From: Pseudomonadota bacterium
Lineage (GTDB): Bacteria > Pseudomonadota > Gammaproteobacteria > Burkholderiales > Gallionellaceae
Length of the DNA: 12,691 nucleotides
Assembly (NCBI GenBank): GCA_021783855.1
Contig: JAJXTL010000081.1
Location: 1-12,691, forward strand
Reading direction: 5' to 3'
Part shown: piece by piece, positions 1 through 7,719 of the stretch
How positions within the stretch are numbered: the stretch's first letter is position 1
Layout of the letters: each line of letters begins with the position of its first letter
The notes under the pieces: model-generated
Database searches by the model: none
What the model was told of the DNA's origin: nothing
The model's input: only the letters and a program-made list of their open reading frames with translations
Made by a program: the position numbers and the translations under genes

Positions 1-271
1 TGACTCCGGGCATCTCGCTGGCTGCCAGCGGCACCAGTTGATAGGGCCGTTTGAAATAGTGATATTGCAGGGGCGGCGCATAAATATTGGCGAGAAACTC
101 GTACTCGTTCTCGCTGTATGCCTGCGCCGGATCGAGATGCTTGGGCCGTTCGGTGAATGCGGTATAGAGTATCGAGCGGCCTGCGTCCGATGCCGGATAG
201 GGATTATTCCAAAGCTGACCGTCACAGGCGGTAAGCAGGGCGAACAACAGGTAGGCAACAAGGCGTTTCAT
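1..271 (-). CDS. ABC transporter substrate-binding lipoprotein, family 5 (5' part, runs off left edge)
   Basis: The first 90 codons of a minus-strand gene are present; the rest lies beyond base 1. The protein starts MKRLVAYLLFALLTAC, a short basic and hydrophobic lipoprotein signal with an LTAC lipobox, so Cys16 should be lipidated after signal peptidase II cleavage. After the signal come an ILYTAFTERPKHLDPA segment and NEYEFLANIYAPPLQYHY, which is how family-5 (oligopeptide/dipeptide type, SBP_bac_5) extracytoplasmic binding proteins begin: a strand, then 'LDP', then the 'iyepLl' helix. The likely role is peptide or similar solute capture for an ABC importer. The ligand cannot be told from this fragment. 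The start ATG has no strong Shine-Dalgarno sequence. The gene is divergent from ygfZ, with about 180 bases between their starts that must hold both promoters. Confidence 0.75.
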   Translation of the reverse strand, partial: MKRLVAYLLFALLTACDGQLWNNPYPASDAGRSILYTAFTERPKHLDPAQAYSENEYEFLANIYAPPLQYHYFKRPYQLVPLAASEMPGV

Positions 272-451
272 GCTGCGAGTTTAGCGGAATATCGCCATGA
301 CAGCCAATTCCCGCCGCCCGCCTCACTCAAATATTTCTGATGCACCGGCAAACCGGCTTGCCGCCATCCGGCTGCGATGGACTTAAACAGATGTACTCAA
401 ACCTCTGCAAGCTTTATTATTCGCACTTTCCACACTAATATCCCTTACACC

Positions 452-1471
452 ATGCAAGCAGACTGGCAAGCATTTCTCACCGCGCAAGGCGCAATCATCG
501 AAGACGGCACCGTTCAGCATTTTGGCGATGCCACAGCAGAACTGGCCGCCACCGCACAGCGTACCGTGTTGTGCGACCTTGGCCAATTTTCAACACTGCG
601 CGTATCAGGCGAGGATGCACAGAGCTTTTTGCAAAACCTGCTGAGCAACGACATCAAGGAGGTCACCGCCGCGCACGCACAGTACTCCAGTTTAAATACC
701 GCAAAAGGACGCATGCTGGCGACATTCCTGATCTGGCGAGACGGGGAAGATTTTTTGATGCAGCTGCCCGGCACGTTGCGTGATGCAATGCGCAACAAGC
801 TGTCCATGTATGTGATGCGCGCAAAGGTAAAAATCACCGGCGATGATGTCGTTGCGCTGGGGATATCCGGCGAACAGGCACATGCACTCTTGCCGGAAAC
901 CTGCAACGAACTGCCGCCAATGGGCGCAGGCCATGCAGAGGGTCTGACGGTGATCCGGCTGGGCGAATCGCGCTTTCTGTTATGCACCGCACCAGCGCAG
1001 GCGCAGACACTCTGGCAAACGCTCAGCATCCGGGCGATGCCGGTCGGCAGTTCATGCTGGGACTGGCTCAACATCCGCGCAGGCATACCCGTCATCCTGC
1101 CGCGAACGCAGGAACAATTCGTGCCGCAAATGGTAAATTTCGACCTGACAGGCGGGATCAACTTCAAGAAGGGCTGTTATCCCGGACAGGAAATCGTCGC
1201 GCGTATGCACTATCTGGGCAAACTCAAACGCAGGATGTATCTGGCACAAGTGGAAAGCGCCGCGGCGCCGCAGCCCGGTGATGAATTGTACAGCGAGGAT
1301 ATGCAAGGCCAGGCCAGCGGCATGATCGCCAATGCCGCCCCCGCTCCCGGCGGCGGATACGACGTGCTGGCTGTGGTGCAAATCGCAAGCCGTGATGCGC
1401 ATGAGGTGCATCTGAGTTCGTTACAGGGTCCGTTGCTGAGCTTTTCGGCGCTGCCCTACTCACTGCCATAA
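452..1471 (+). CDS. ygfZ: YgfZ/GcvT-family folate-binding Fe-S cluster maintenance protein
   Basis: A protein of 339 residues, close to the family's usual 320-340. The signature K-G-C-Y-x-G-Q-E is present as KKGCYPGQEIVARMHY with the conserved cysteine at residue 242. The preceding GINFKKG and following LGKLKRRMY segments also match YgfZ (COG0354). In E. coli YgfZ is a cytoplasmic, tetrahydrofolate-binding protein needed for full activity of some Fe-S enzymes such as MiaB. The frame is open upstream to 377, but the extra 25 residues do not look like the family. The ATG at 452 gives MQADWQAFLTAQGA, the usual YgfZ opening, although no clear Shine-Dalgarno precedes it. It stands alone on its strand and is followed by a GC-rich hairpin at 1481-1510. 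Confidence 0.9.
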   Translation: MQADWQAFLTAQGAIIEDGTVQHFGDATAELAATAQRTVLCDLGQFSTLRVSGEDAQSFLQNLLSNDIKEVTAAHAQYSSLNTAKGRMLATFLIWRDGEDFLMQLPGTLRDAMRNKLSMYVMRAKVKITGDDVVALGISGEQAHALLPETCNELPPMGAGHAEGLTVIRLGESRFLLCTAPAQAQTLWQTLSIRAMPVGSSCWDWLNIRAGIPVILPRTQEQFVPQMVNFDLTGGINFKKGCYPGQEIVARMHYLGKLKRRMYLAQVESAAAPQPGDELYSEDMQGQASGMIANAAPAPGGGYDVLAVVQIASRDAHEVHLSSLQGPLLSFSALPYSLP

Positions 1472-1480
1472 CACTAATCG

Positions 1481-1510
1481 GCCACCCTTTTCTGCGCAGG
1501 AAAGGGTGGC
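1481..1510 (+). terminator. Hairpin after ygfZ, possible transcription terminator
   Basis: A perfect 10-base inverted repeat, GCCACCCTTT and AAAGGGTGGC, separated by ten bases that contain the self-complementary CTGCGCAG. It starts ten bases after the ygfZ stop. Position and stability fit a terminator, but the sequence after it (AATCGCTTAG) has no T tract, so it may instead be a 3'-end stabilising or bidirectional element. Confidence 0.45.
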
Positions 1511-2016
1511 AATCGCTTAGGCGTCCTTTAATGTAAAACTCGCGCAGCGATTCCTTCGCTCCTTCCCTGCTTGCAGGAGGAAAGCGAAGCGGGGTGCTTT
1601 GTGATGAGTAAAACGGGCATAGCGAATTTGCGAGTTATTGTCCACTGGTGATAACGAGGAATAAAGCCTGTCGGAGTAAGGAGTCAATTTCTAAGTGAGA
1701 GGTTTTGGCGTTGCACTTCGTACGCGTAACGATGCTTGGTTCTGACAGCCAATTTGAGCATAGAAAGCGCCACTGACTGCTTTATGGCAATAATTTTCGA
1801 GGTGTGAATTACAGTTCTGTGCCTATGCAGTCAGTCGAGGTGTTAAATTGGCAGCAAGAAAGCTGACCATCGTAAGCCGCGATGAAGTTTACAAAAACCC
1901 AAAACTTCGCGCCGGACTTTGCTGCGCGGTGAATTATTCGTAGTTTCCTTAGGTCTTACCGCCTGAGTAAATGTATTCATCAAACAAGTGTAAATTTTCC
2001 ACATTTTTCTGTATCC
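1511..2016. other. Gene-free interval with several inverted repeats
   Basis: I see no credible gene on either strand in this stretch. It contains two structured blocks. The first (1537-1636) has AACTCGC at 1537-1543 matching GCGAGTT at 1630-1636, and within it a strong hairpin at 1554-1589 (CTTCGCT with AGCGAAG, then CCTGC with GCAGG around a TT loop). The second (1740-1860) is a nested imperfect inverted repeat. The last 100 bases are AT-richer and should hold the promoter of the haemerythrin cyclase gene, but no convincing -35/-10 pair stands out. The block could be a small RNA locus, a long leader, or a decayed repeat element. Confidence 0.6.
1740..1860. repeat. Long nested imperfect inverted repeat
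   Basis: Complementary blocks occur in strict nested order: TTCT (1740-1743) with AGAA (1857-1860), GCCAATTT (1748-1755) with AAATTGGC (1845-1852), GCGCC (1767-1771) with GGTGT (1839-1843, using G-T pairs), and ACTGACTGC (1772-1780) with GCAGTCAGT (1827-1835). About 46 bases remain as a terminal loop. Together they can form one interrupted stem of about 26 pairs. It could be a structured RNA, a small non-autonomous mobile repeat, or a protein-binding site. No terminal target duplication is obvious. Confidence 0.55.
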
Positions 2017-3486
2017 ATGATTACCCAGACCGTTATTTTCCCCTGGAATACCAATTTCGACACCGGATTGCCGGTGATCGATGAGCAGCACCGCAAGCTG
2101 GTCGATCTGCTGAATAATCTTGTCAGTCATCTGGCCGCAGGCGTCGATACGGCGGAACTGAATCGTGTATTCGACGAGCTGGCCGATTACGCGCTCTATC
2201 ACTTCGAGACAGAAGAGTCGATCTGGGAAAAATTCTTGCCCGAAGAGGACCTGTTTTCGGCACACCTCAGAACGCACCATGACTTTGTGGCAGAAGTTAC
2301 CCGGCTCAAGAGCGATCTGGAGCGAGTGTCCAGCGCGCTGGTGGTAGATGAAATTGTCTCTTTCCTGACTCACTGGCTGGCTTTCCACATACTGGAAACT
2401 GACAAGCATATGGCGAAGATCGTACTTGCGATTCAGCAGGGTGAGCCGCTGCAGACCGCAAAAGCAAAAGCAAGCGTAGAAATGAGTGGTGCGATGCGCG
2501 TGCTGATTGAAACTGTGTTGCATATGTACGATAGCCTTTCATCGCGTACGCTGGAGTTGATGCGTGAGATTGCTGAACGCCAGAGAGTAGAAGAGAGTTT
2601 GCACTTATCCAAAAACATCATCGAAAGCACGCTGGAGGCGATTTTTATTACCGATCCCGATTGCCGGATCATCGATACGAATCCCGCGTTCTGTATCGAT
2701 ATGCAGCGTGCCCATGACGACCTTGTCGGGATGAGCGTCGGGGAGGTCATGCCGAATCTGTTCAGTCAGGAGAAGAGAGGCGAAATTTTAAGGGTGGCGG
2801 GTGAAAGCGGTCACTGGGCGGGGGAAATCATCGGGCGTAACGGTCAGGGTGAAATGGAAGCGGTCTGGCTGACCCTGTCCGCGATTAAAAACAAACAAGG
2901 GGAAATTACGCATTTTGTCGGGGTGCTGTCATCGATCTCCCAGCTATTGCAACGTCATCACGGTCTGATTGATGCGGCTAACCATGATACGTTGACAGGC
3001 CTGCCCAACCGCAGGTTGCTACAGGACCGGTTTAATCTGGCAATGACCCGCAGCGTACGCTCAGGGAAACAGTTGGCAGTGTGCTTCCTCGATCTGGATG
3101 GCTTTAAAAAGGTCAATGATACGCTGGGTCACAAGGCGGGCGATGAGGTGCTGAGGGTCGTTGCGATACGTTTGGGTAAGGTTTTGCGTGGTGACGATAC
3201 GGTTGCGCGCCTGGGAGGGGATGAGTTTGTCATGCTGTTGGGTGAAATCGAGGGTGAAGAAGATGTAACACAATTACTTGCCAGACTGCTGAAGGATATC
3301 GCCCAGCCTATCCTGATTCAAAATGAACCCGCATCGGTGACAGCCAGCATTGGCGTGACGCTGTACCCCGCTGATCAGAGTCCGCTTGAACAATTGCTGC
3401 TGCATGCAGATGAGGCAATGTATGCCGCAAAAAACAATGGCAAGTCGCAATACCAGCTTTACAGGAAGATAGCCGATGCGGCTTAA
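2017..3486 (+). CDS. Bacteriohaemerythrin-PAS-GGDEF diguanylate cyclase
   Basis: A predicted soluble, cytoplasmic protein of 489 residues in three parts. Residues 1-140 are a bacteriohaemerythrin with its di-iron ligands in place: H25, H62 with E66 (HxxxE), H83 with H87 (HxxxH), H124 with D129 (HxxxxD). A coiled helix (about 150-195) leads to a PAS domain (about 195-310). Residues 330-480 form a GGDEF domain with intact GGDEF at 400-404, DxLTGLPNR before it, and an RxxD inhibitory site (RGDD, 391-394) exactly five residues upstream. It should therefore make c-di-GMP from two GTP and be inhibited by its product, with O2 or a related ligand at the di-iron site as a likely input. No transmembrane segment and no EAL domain follow; the protein ends soon after GGDEF. 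The start ATG lacks a clear Shine-Dalgarno. The gene is monocistronic with long gaps on both sides. Confidence 0.93.
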   Translation: MITQTVIFPWNTNFDTGLPVIDEQHRKLVDLLNNLVSHLAAGVDTAELNRVFDELADYALYHFETEESIWEKFLPEEDLFSAHLRTHHDFVAEVTRLKSDLERVSSALVVDEIVSFLTHWLAFHILETDKHMAKIVLAIQQGEPLQTAKAKASVEMSGAMRVLIETVLHMYDSLSSRTLELMREIAERQRVEESLHLSKNIIESTLEAIFITDPDCRIIDTNPAFCIDMQRAHDDLVGMSVGEVMPNLFSQEKRGEILRVAGESGHWAGEIIGRNGQGEMEAVWLTLSAIKNKQGEITHFVGVLSSISQLLQRHHGLIDAANHDTLTGLPNRRLLQDRFNLAMTRSVRSGKQLAVCFLDLDGFKKVNDTLGHKAGDEVLRVVAIRLGKVLRGDDTVARLGGDEFVMLLGEIEGEEDVTQLLARLLKDIAQPILIQNEPASVTASIGVTLYPADQSPLEQLLLHADEAMYAAKNNGKSQYQLYRKIADAA

Positions 3487-3946
3487 AGGGAAATCGGCTG
3501 TATATATCGATGGATTAACCTGCAATAATCGCTCAGGATGGCGCTACGCAATAAAACCGCACGCGCCGCTTACTTCTAGGTTGAACGGTAGGTTGTTTTG
3601 AGGCGTCTGGCAGGCCGACTTGGGTTATCAGGAGTCGTTCAAACTCATAAATTCCCATTAGATTGAATGGTTCGCTGTCAGCAATATAGCCGTCTATCGA
3701 TACCACCTTGAAAGTCGGGTTTGTCTCGTTCGATATTTGGCAAATGACGGGTTCCGGGCAGCCAAAATTTTACAGCTTGTTAAAAATTGAATGCCCGATT
3801 GCCGCCCTTCGTGAATAGCAGCAGTACCACGGAACGAACTATAGCGTTAAAAAGCAGGCGTGTGCTGCCTGGAGTATCACCATATATTCCCTCATTAAAT
3901 CATCAGGGGCGGCATCTATACTATGCCCGTTAGTAATTCTTAGCCT
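3487..3946. other. Gene-poor interval between the cyclase and the acetyltransferase
   Basis: These 460 bases hold no gene I can name. The only notable coding-like stretch is the start-less minus-strand frame at 3533-3769. Near the right end, GGCAT (3911-3915) pairs with ATGCC (3923-3927) around seven bases, just downstream of the minus-strand acetyltransferase gene. It could be a weak end-of-transcript hairpin but has no T tract. Confidence 0.5.
3533..3769 (-). pseudogene. Open frame of 78 codons without a start, possible gene remnant
   Basis: On the minus strand 78 codons run without a stop from just after a TAA (3770-3772) to a TGA (3533-3535). Part of the translation looks protein-like (FKVVSIDGYIADSEPFNLM, then GIYEFERLLITQVGLPDAS), while the last 20 residues are basic and low in hydrophobics. 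The only ATG is internal (codon 38) and has no convincing ribosome site. I do not recognise the family. It may be the decayed 3' part of a gene whose upstream part is broken, or a chance frame. Confidence 0.25.
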
Positions 3947-4375
3947 CTACAGCTTTAGCCGCATTTTGATGTGCGGCAAACCAGCATCCTGAAAAACCTC
4001 ACCCTCCTCGACAAAATCGAAACCCTGATAAAAAGGCACGGCATAGGTCTGCGCGTCGACATCCACCTGAGGATAGTCATGCTCGCGTGCATAGTTCAGC
4101 AATGCTTCCATGATGGCCGTTCCGATTTTTTTCTTGCGCCATTTCGGCAGCACGGCGATACGCCCGATATGCCCGTCCGACAGCATGCGACCACAACCGA
4201 TCGCCTCACCCTGCGAGCTTAGCACCAGTGCATGGCGACAACTCTCGTCCTGCCCGTCCCATTCCAGCTCAGGCGAGATGCCCTGTTCGCGTATGAATAC
4301 CGCCTCGCGAACTGACCTGAGCAAGGGCTCGCCATCATGCCAGCAAACCAGACTAACGGTAAAAATGTGGCTCAT
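3947..4375 (-). CDS. GNAT family N-acetyltransferase (ElaA/YjcF-like)
   Basis: A 142-residue protein with one GNAT fold. The N-terminal half has the VREAVFIREQGIS helix and LEWDGQDESCRHALV, typical of the ElaA/YjcF branch. The central GRIAVLPKWRKKKIGTAIME is the acetyl-CoA-binding motif A; its usual (Q/R)-G-x-G is changed to KKIG, so the first glycine is missing. VDVDAQTYAVPFYQGFDFV is the C-terminal motif B with the common F-Y-x-x-x-G-F pattern. The substrate is unknown. GGAAGGAG lies six bases before the ATG, a strong ribosome site. The gene starts 18 bases after the YkuD-domain gene stops, so the two are very likely cotranscribed. Confidence 0.87.
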   Translation of the reverse strand: MSHIFTVSLVCWHDGEPLLRSVREAVFIREQGISPELEWDGQDESCRHALVLSSQGEAIGCGRMLSDGHIGRIAVLPKWRKKKIGTAIMEALLNYAREHDYPQVDVDAQTYAVPFYQGFDFVEEGEVFQDAGLPHIKMRLKL

Positions 4376-4393
4376 GCTGCTCCTTCCGATAAA

Positions 4394-4873
4394 TCATTCG
4401 ACGATTTCGACAACCGTGCCCACCGGCACAGCCTCGAACAGGCTAAGCAAATCTGCATTGCGCATCCGGATGCAACCATGCGACAGAGCCACTCCCACGG
4501 GCTCCGTCTCGGGTGTGCCGTGGATATATATATAGCGGCGCATGGTATCGCAAACCCCGAGCCGGTTATAGCCCACCTCGCAACCGGACAGCCACAAGAT
4601 GCGCGTCAGTATCCAGTCCCGCTGCGGAAAGTTCTCACCCATCTGTGGCGTATAAATTTCTCCGGTCGGGCGGCGACGCACGAACACGGTGTTCTCGGGA
4701 CAACCCGCCCCTATCTTGGCGCGTATCACATGCCGTCCGCGTGGCGTGCAATAACTGCCCGACAGCTCACCCGCGCCCCTCAAGGCCGTGGATACCGCAT
4801 AACGGTTCAGCACCTGCCCCGTGTTATCCAGCAATTCAAGCTGTTGGGTTGCAAGGCATATCACAATCTTCAC
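4394..4873 (-). CDS. YkuD-domain L,D-transpeptidase (ErfK/YbiS family), short form
   Basis: A 159-residue protein made almost entirely of a YkuD catalytic domain. The signature is complete: YIYIHGT followed by SHGCIRM, giving the catalytic histidine and cysteine. Enzymes of this family form or swap peptidoglycan 3-3 crosslinks or attach proteins to the wall. The frame opens with a TTG at 4909, but the GTG at 4873 is the better start: it gives VKIVICLATQQLELLD, the usual first strand, and has GAGG eight bases upstream. With either start no signal peptide is visible, odd for a periplasmic enzyme though short forms like this are known in proteobacteria. It lies between tadA (101 bases upstream) and the GNAT gene (18 bases downstream). 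Confidence 0.88.
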   Translation of the reverse strand: MKIVICLATQQLELLDNTGQVLNRYAVSTALRGAGELSGSYCTPRGRHVIRAKIGAGCPENTVFVRRRPTGEIYTPQMGENFPQRDWILTRILWLSGCEVGYNRLGVCDTMRRYIYIHGTPETEPVGVALSHGCIRMRNADLLSLFEAVPVGTVVEIVE

Positions 4874-4898
4874 TCTTCTGTCCTCAGTCTTCTGTCCT
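4874..4898. repeat. Short tandem repeat in front of the YkuD gene
   Basis: TCTTCTGTCCT occurs at 4874-4884 and again at 4888-4898, a 14-base period. Related TTCTGTC/TTCTGTT units appear in the last codons of tadA (about 5013-5036). On the minus strand this is a purine-rich GAAGA/GGACAGA tract that also provides the Shine-Dalgarno of the GTG start. Confidence 0.5.
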
Positions 4899-4905
4899 TC
4901 ACGCA

Positions 4906-4934
4906 ACAACTTGGGGCTTGCCCCCCTTAGTTGT
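4906..4934 (-). promoter_or_regulatory. Hairpin between tadA and the YkuD gene
   Basis: ACAACT (4906-4911) pairs with AGTTGT (4929-4934), and inside it GGGG (4913-4916) pairs with CCCC (4921-4924) around CTTG. It lies in the spacer of a likely tadA-YkuD-GNAT transcript. There is no T tract in the minus direction, so an RNA-processing or attenuating role is more likely than simple termination. Confidence 0.4.
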
Positions 4935-4974
4935 GCGGGGAATCAATGATGACATGACGGATTCATCGTCATAG

Positions 4975-5676
<702 letters not shown>

Positions 5677-5699
5677 TCAGCATGACTGACTGGTAAATT

Positions 5700-5730
5700 T
5701 TGCAACACAACATTTCGTTTCTGACATAAT
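5700..5730 (+). promoter_or_regulatory. Possible promoter of bcp
   Basis: TTGCAA (5700-5705) and CATAAT (5725-5730) form a sigma-70-like pair with a 19-base spacer, longer than ideal. They lie about 43 bases before the bcp start in the divergent tadA/bcp region. Confidence 0.3.
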
Positions 5731-5772
5731 GACGCATGTCATCTTTTTTGCAGACAAACTGAAAGTTAAACC

Positions 5773-6231
5773 ATGTCAGAAAACCTGATTAACGAATTCT
5801 CCCTTCCCGCCACCGGCGGCGGCAGCTTTACGCTCTCCTCCGCACTGGGCAAACATCTGGTGATCTTCTTTTATCCCAAGGACGACACGCCGGGTTGCAC
5901 CACCGAGGCCGTGCAGTTTCGCGACCTGTACGAACAATTTCAGCAAGCAAATTGCATGGTGGTCGGCATTTCCCGCGACAACCTCAAGTCACACGAAAAT
6001 TTCAAGGAAAAATTCGCGCTCCCCTTTGAACTGTTATCGGATACAGACGAAACCGTCTGCGAGATGTTCGGCGTGATGAAAGAAAAAAACATGTATGGCA
6101 AACAGGTGCGCGGCATCGAACGCAGCACCTTCGTCATCGACAAAACGGGCGTGCTGCGCCAGGAATGGCGCAAACTCAAGGCCGACGGCCATGCCCGTGA
6201 AGTTCTCGATTTCATTACAACTCTAGACTAA
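5773..6231 (+). CDS. bcp: Thioredoxin-dependent peroxiredoxin, Bcp/PrxQ family
   Basis: A 152-residue cytoplasmic peroxiredoxin that reduces H2O2 and organic peroxides using thiol donors. FFYPKDDTPGCTTEAVQFRD contains the active-site P-x-x-x-(T/S)-x-x-C region with peroxidatic Cys42. E. coli-type Bcp has a resolving cysteine five residues later; here that position is Val47. Other cysteines are C61 and C96, the latter in a DETVCEMFGV helix, so the enzyme is either the variant that resolves through a distant cysteine or a one-cysteine form. The ribosome site is weak. The stop lies nine bases before the PIN-PhoH gene, indicating an operon. Confidence 0.93.
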   Translation: MSENLINEFSLPATGGGSFTLSSALGKHLVIFFYPKDDTPGCTTEAVQFRDLYEQFQQANCMVVGISRDNLKSHENFKEKFALPFELLSDTDETVCEMFGVMKEKNMYGKQVRGIERSTFVIDKTGVLRQEWRKLKADGHAREVLDFITTLD

Positions 6232-6240
6232 AGGAAGCTC

Positions 6241-7647
6241 ATGCGCCAACGCAAAAAAGCGGTATCCGATACCAAGTTGTTTGTTTTGGACACCAACGTG
6301 TTATTGCATGATCCCACCAGCTTGTACCGTTTCGAGGAACACGACATCTGCCTGCCGATGTTCGTACTGGAAGAACTGGACAACAAGAAAAAAGGCATGA
6401 CCGAGGTGGCGCGCAACGCACGCCAGGTCAGCCGGTTCCTCGACGAAATCGTCAACGATGCGCCGCGCAACATCGAAGAGGGCATCTCGCTCAAATCAGA
6501 ATCGCACAAGAACAGCACCGGCCGCCTGTATTTGCAAACCAGTTTCATCAAACAGGAATTGCCGAACAATCTTGAACTCGGCAAGGCGGACAACGCGATT
6601 CTGGGCGTGGTCATCGGCCTGCAACACCTGCAACCCGAACGCTTGGTAATTCTGGTCAGCAAAGACATCAACATGCGCATCAAGGCGCGTGCACTGGGAC
6701 TGGAAGCCCAGGACTATTTCAACGACAAGGTGCTGGAAGACACCGACCTGCTTTATGGCGGCGTGCTGGAACTGCCCGTGGACTTCTGGGAAACCCATGG
6801 CCGCGAGATGAAGTCATGGATGAAAGACGGTCACACCTATTACCAGGTAAGCGGGCCCCTGTGCGCTGCATTATTCGTCAATCAGTTCGTCTTCAAGGAA
6901 GACGACACACCGTTTTATGCCATCGTACTGGAACAAAACGACACAACTGCCCTGCTGCGCACGCTGACCGATTACACACACAGCAAAAACAACGTGTGGG
7001 GCATCGTCGCCCGCAATCGCGAACAAAACTTCGTGCTCAATCTGCTGCTCGACCCTGAAATTGATTTTGTAACCCTGCTGGGTCAGGCGGGCACCGGCAA
7101 GACCCTGCTGACACTGGCTGCGGGCCTGATGCAAACGCTGGAATCCAAACTCTATTCGGAAATCATCATCACCCGCGTGACCGTGCCCATCGGCGAAGAC
7201 ATCGGTTTCCTGCCCGGCACCGAAGAAGAAAAAATGACCCCGTGGATGGGCGCACTGGAAGACAATCTGGACGTACTGAACAAAACCGACGAGGAGGCAG
7301 GAGACTGGGGACGGGCCGCGACCCGAGACCTGATCCGTTCACGCATCAAGGTCAAGTCGCTCAATTTCATGCGCGGTCGCACTTTTCTGAACAAATATAT
7401 TATCATAGACGAATCTCAGAACCTGACCCCCAAACAGATGAAAACGCTGATCACGCGCGCCGGCCCCGGTACCAAGGTAGTCTGCATGGGCAATATCGCG
7501 CAGATCGACACGCCTTATCTGTCCGAGGGAAGTTCCGGCCTGACCTATGTGGTTGACCGATTCAAGGGCTGGGAACACGGCGGTCACATCACCCTGTTGC
7601 GCGGCGAACGATCGAGACTGGCAGATCATGCAGGTGAGGTATTATAA
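6241..7647 (+). CDS. PIN-PhoH fusion protein (PhoH2-type RNA helicase/ribonuclease)
   Basis: A 468-residue two-domain protein. Residues 10-140 form a PIN nuclease domain, opening LFVLDTNVLLHDP with acidic Asp17 and continuing CLPMFVLEELDNKKKG. Residues about 250-468 form the PhoH ATPase with Walker A GQAGTGKT (281-288), Walker B YIIIDESQN (D390, E391), and the terminal RGERSRLAD motif. PIN-PhoH proteins (PhoH2 in actinobacteria, YlaK in Bacillus) have been described as ATP-driven RNA unwinding and cutting enzymes. AAGGAAG precedes the ATG, and the gene starts nine bases after bcp, so translation is probably coupled. Length and motifs are complete. A hairpin GCCCGT-AA-ACGGGC follows at 7670-7683. 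Confidence 0.93.
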   Translation: MRQRKKAVSDTKLFVLDTNVLLHDPTSLYRFEEHDICLPMFVLEELDNKKKGMTEVARNARQVSRFLDEIVNDAPRNIEEGISLKSESHKNSTGRLYLQTSFIKQELPNNLELGKADNAILGVVIGLQHLQPERLVILVSKDINMRIKARALGLEAQDYFNDKVLEDTDLLYGGVLELPVDFWETHGREMKSWMKDGHTYYQVSGPLCAALFVNQFVFKEDDTPFYAIVLEQNDTTALLRTLTDYTHSKNNVWGIVARNREQNFVLNLLLDPEIDFVTLLGQAGTGKTLLTLAAGLMQTLESKLYSEIIITRVTVPIGEDIGFLPGTEEEKMTPWMGALEDNLDVLNKTDEEAGDWGRAATRDLIRSRIKVKSLNFMRGRTFLNKYIIIDESQNLTPKQMKTLITRAGPGTKVVCMGNIAQIDTPYLSEGSSGLTYVVDRFKGWEHGGHITLLRGERSRLADHAGEVL

Positions 7648-7669
7648 GAGTGCGATTCATCTCACCCTT

Positions 7670-7683
7670 GCCCGTAAACGGGC
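7670..7683 (+). terminator. Small hairpin between the PIN-PhoH gene and msrB
   Basis: GCCCGT and ACGGGC form a perfect six-pair stem around AA. No T run follows, so at best it is a weak or partial terminator. The 72-base gap may also carry a promoter for the msrB operon, but I cannot point to one. Confidence 0.3.
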
Positions 7684-7719
7684 GTGATAAATCGCGCGCC
7701 CTACATGAATAATTAAACC

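Noticed and set aside
38..340. 100-codon plus-strand frame at the left edge
   Set aside because: It overlaps the minus-strand lipoprotein gene, which has a signal peptide and family-5 motifs; the plus frame has none.
514..1167. 217-codon open frame on the minus strand
   Set aside because: It is antisense to ygfZ, whose family signature is unambiguous on the other strand; the translation is Ser/Arg/Cys-rich with no motif.
1740..1860. Integron attC recombination site
   Set aside because: GTTAAAT fits the right-hand core consensus, but the matching left core is absent, the stem spacing is wrong, and there is no cassette array.
1511..2016. c-di-GMP riboswitch in front of the cyclase
   Set aside because: I looked for the conserved GEMM elements and did not find them; the structured blocks have other sequences.
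1843..2523. 226-codon open frame on the minus strand
   Set aside because: It lies mostly opposite the haemerythrin domain of the cyclase gene, has no recognisable domain, and its composition (Cys/His/Phe-rich) is that of an antisense shadow.
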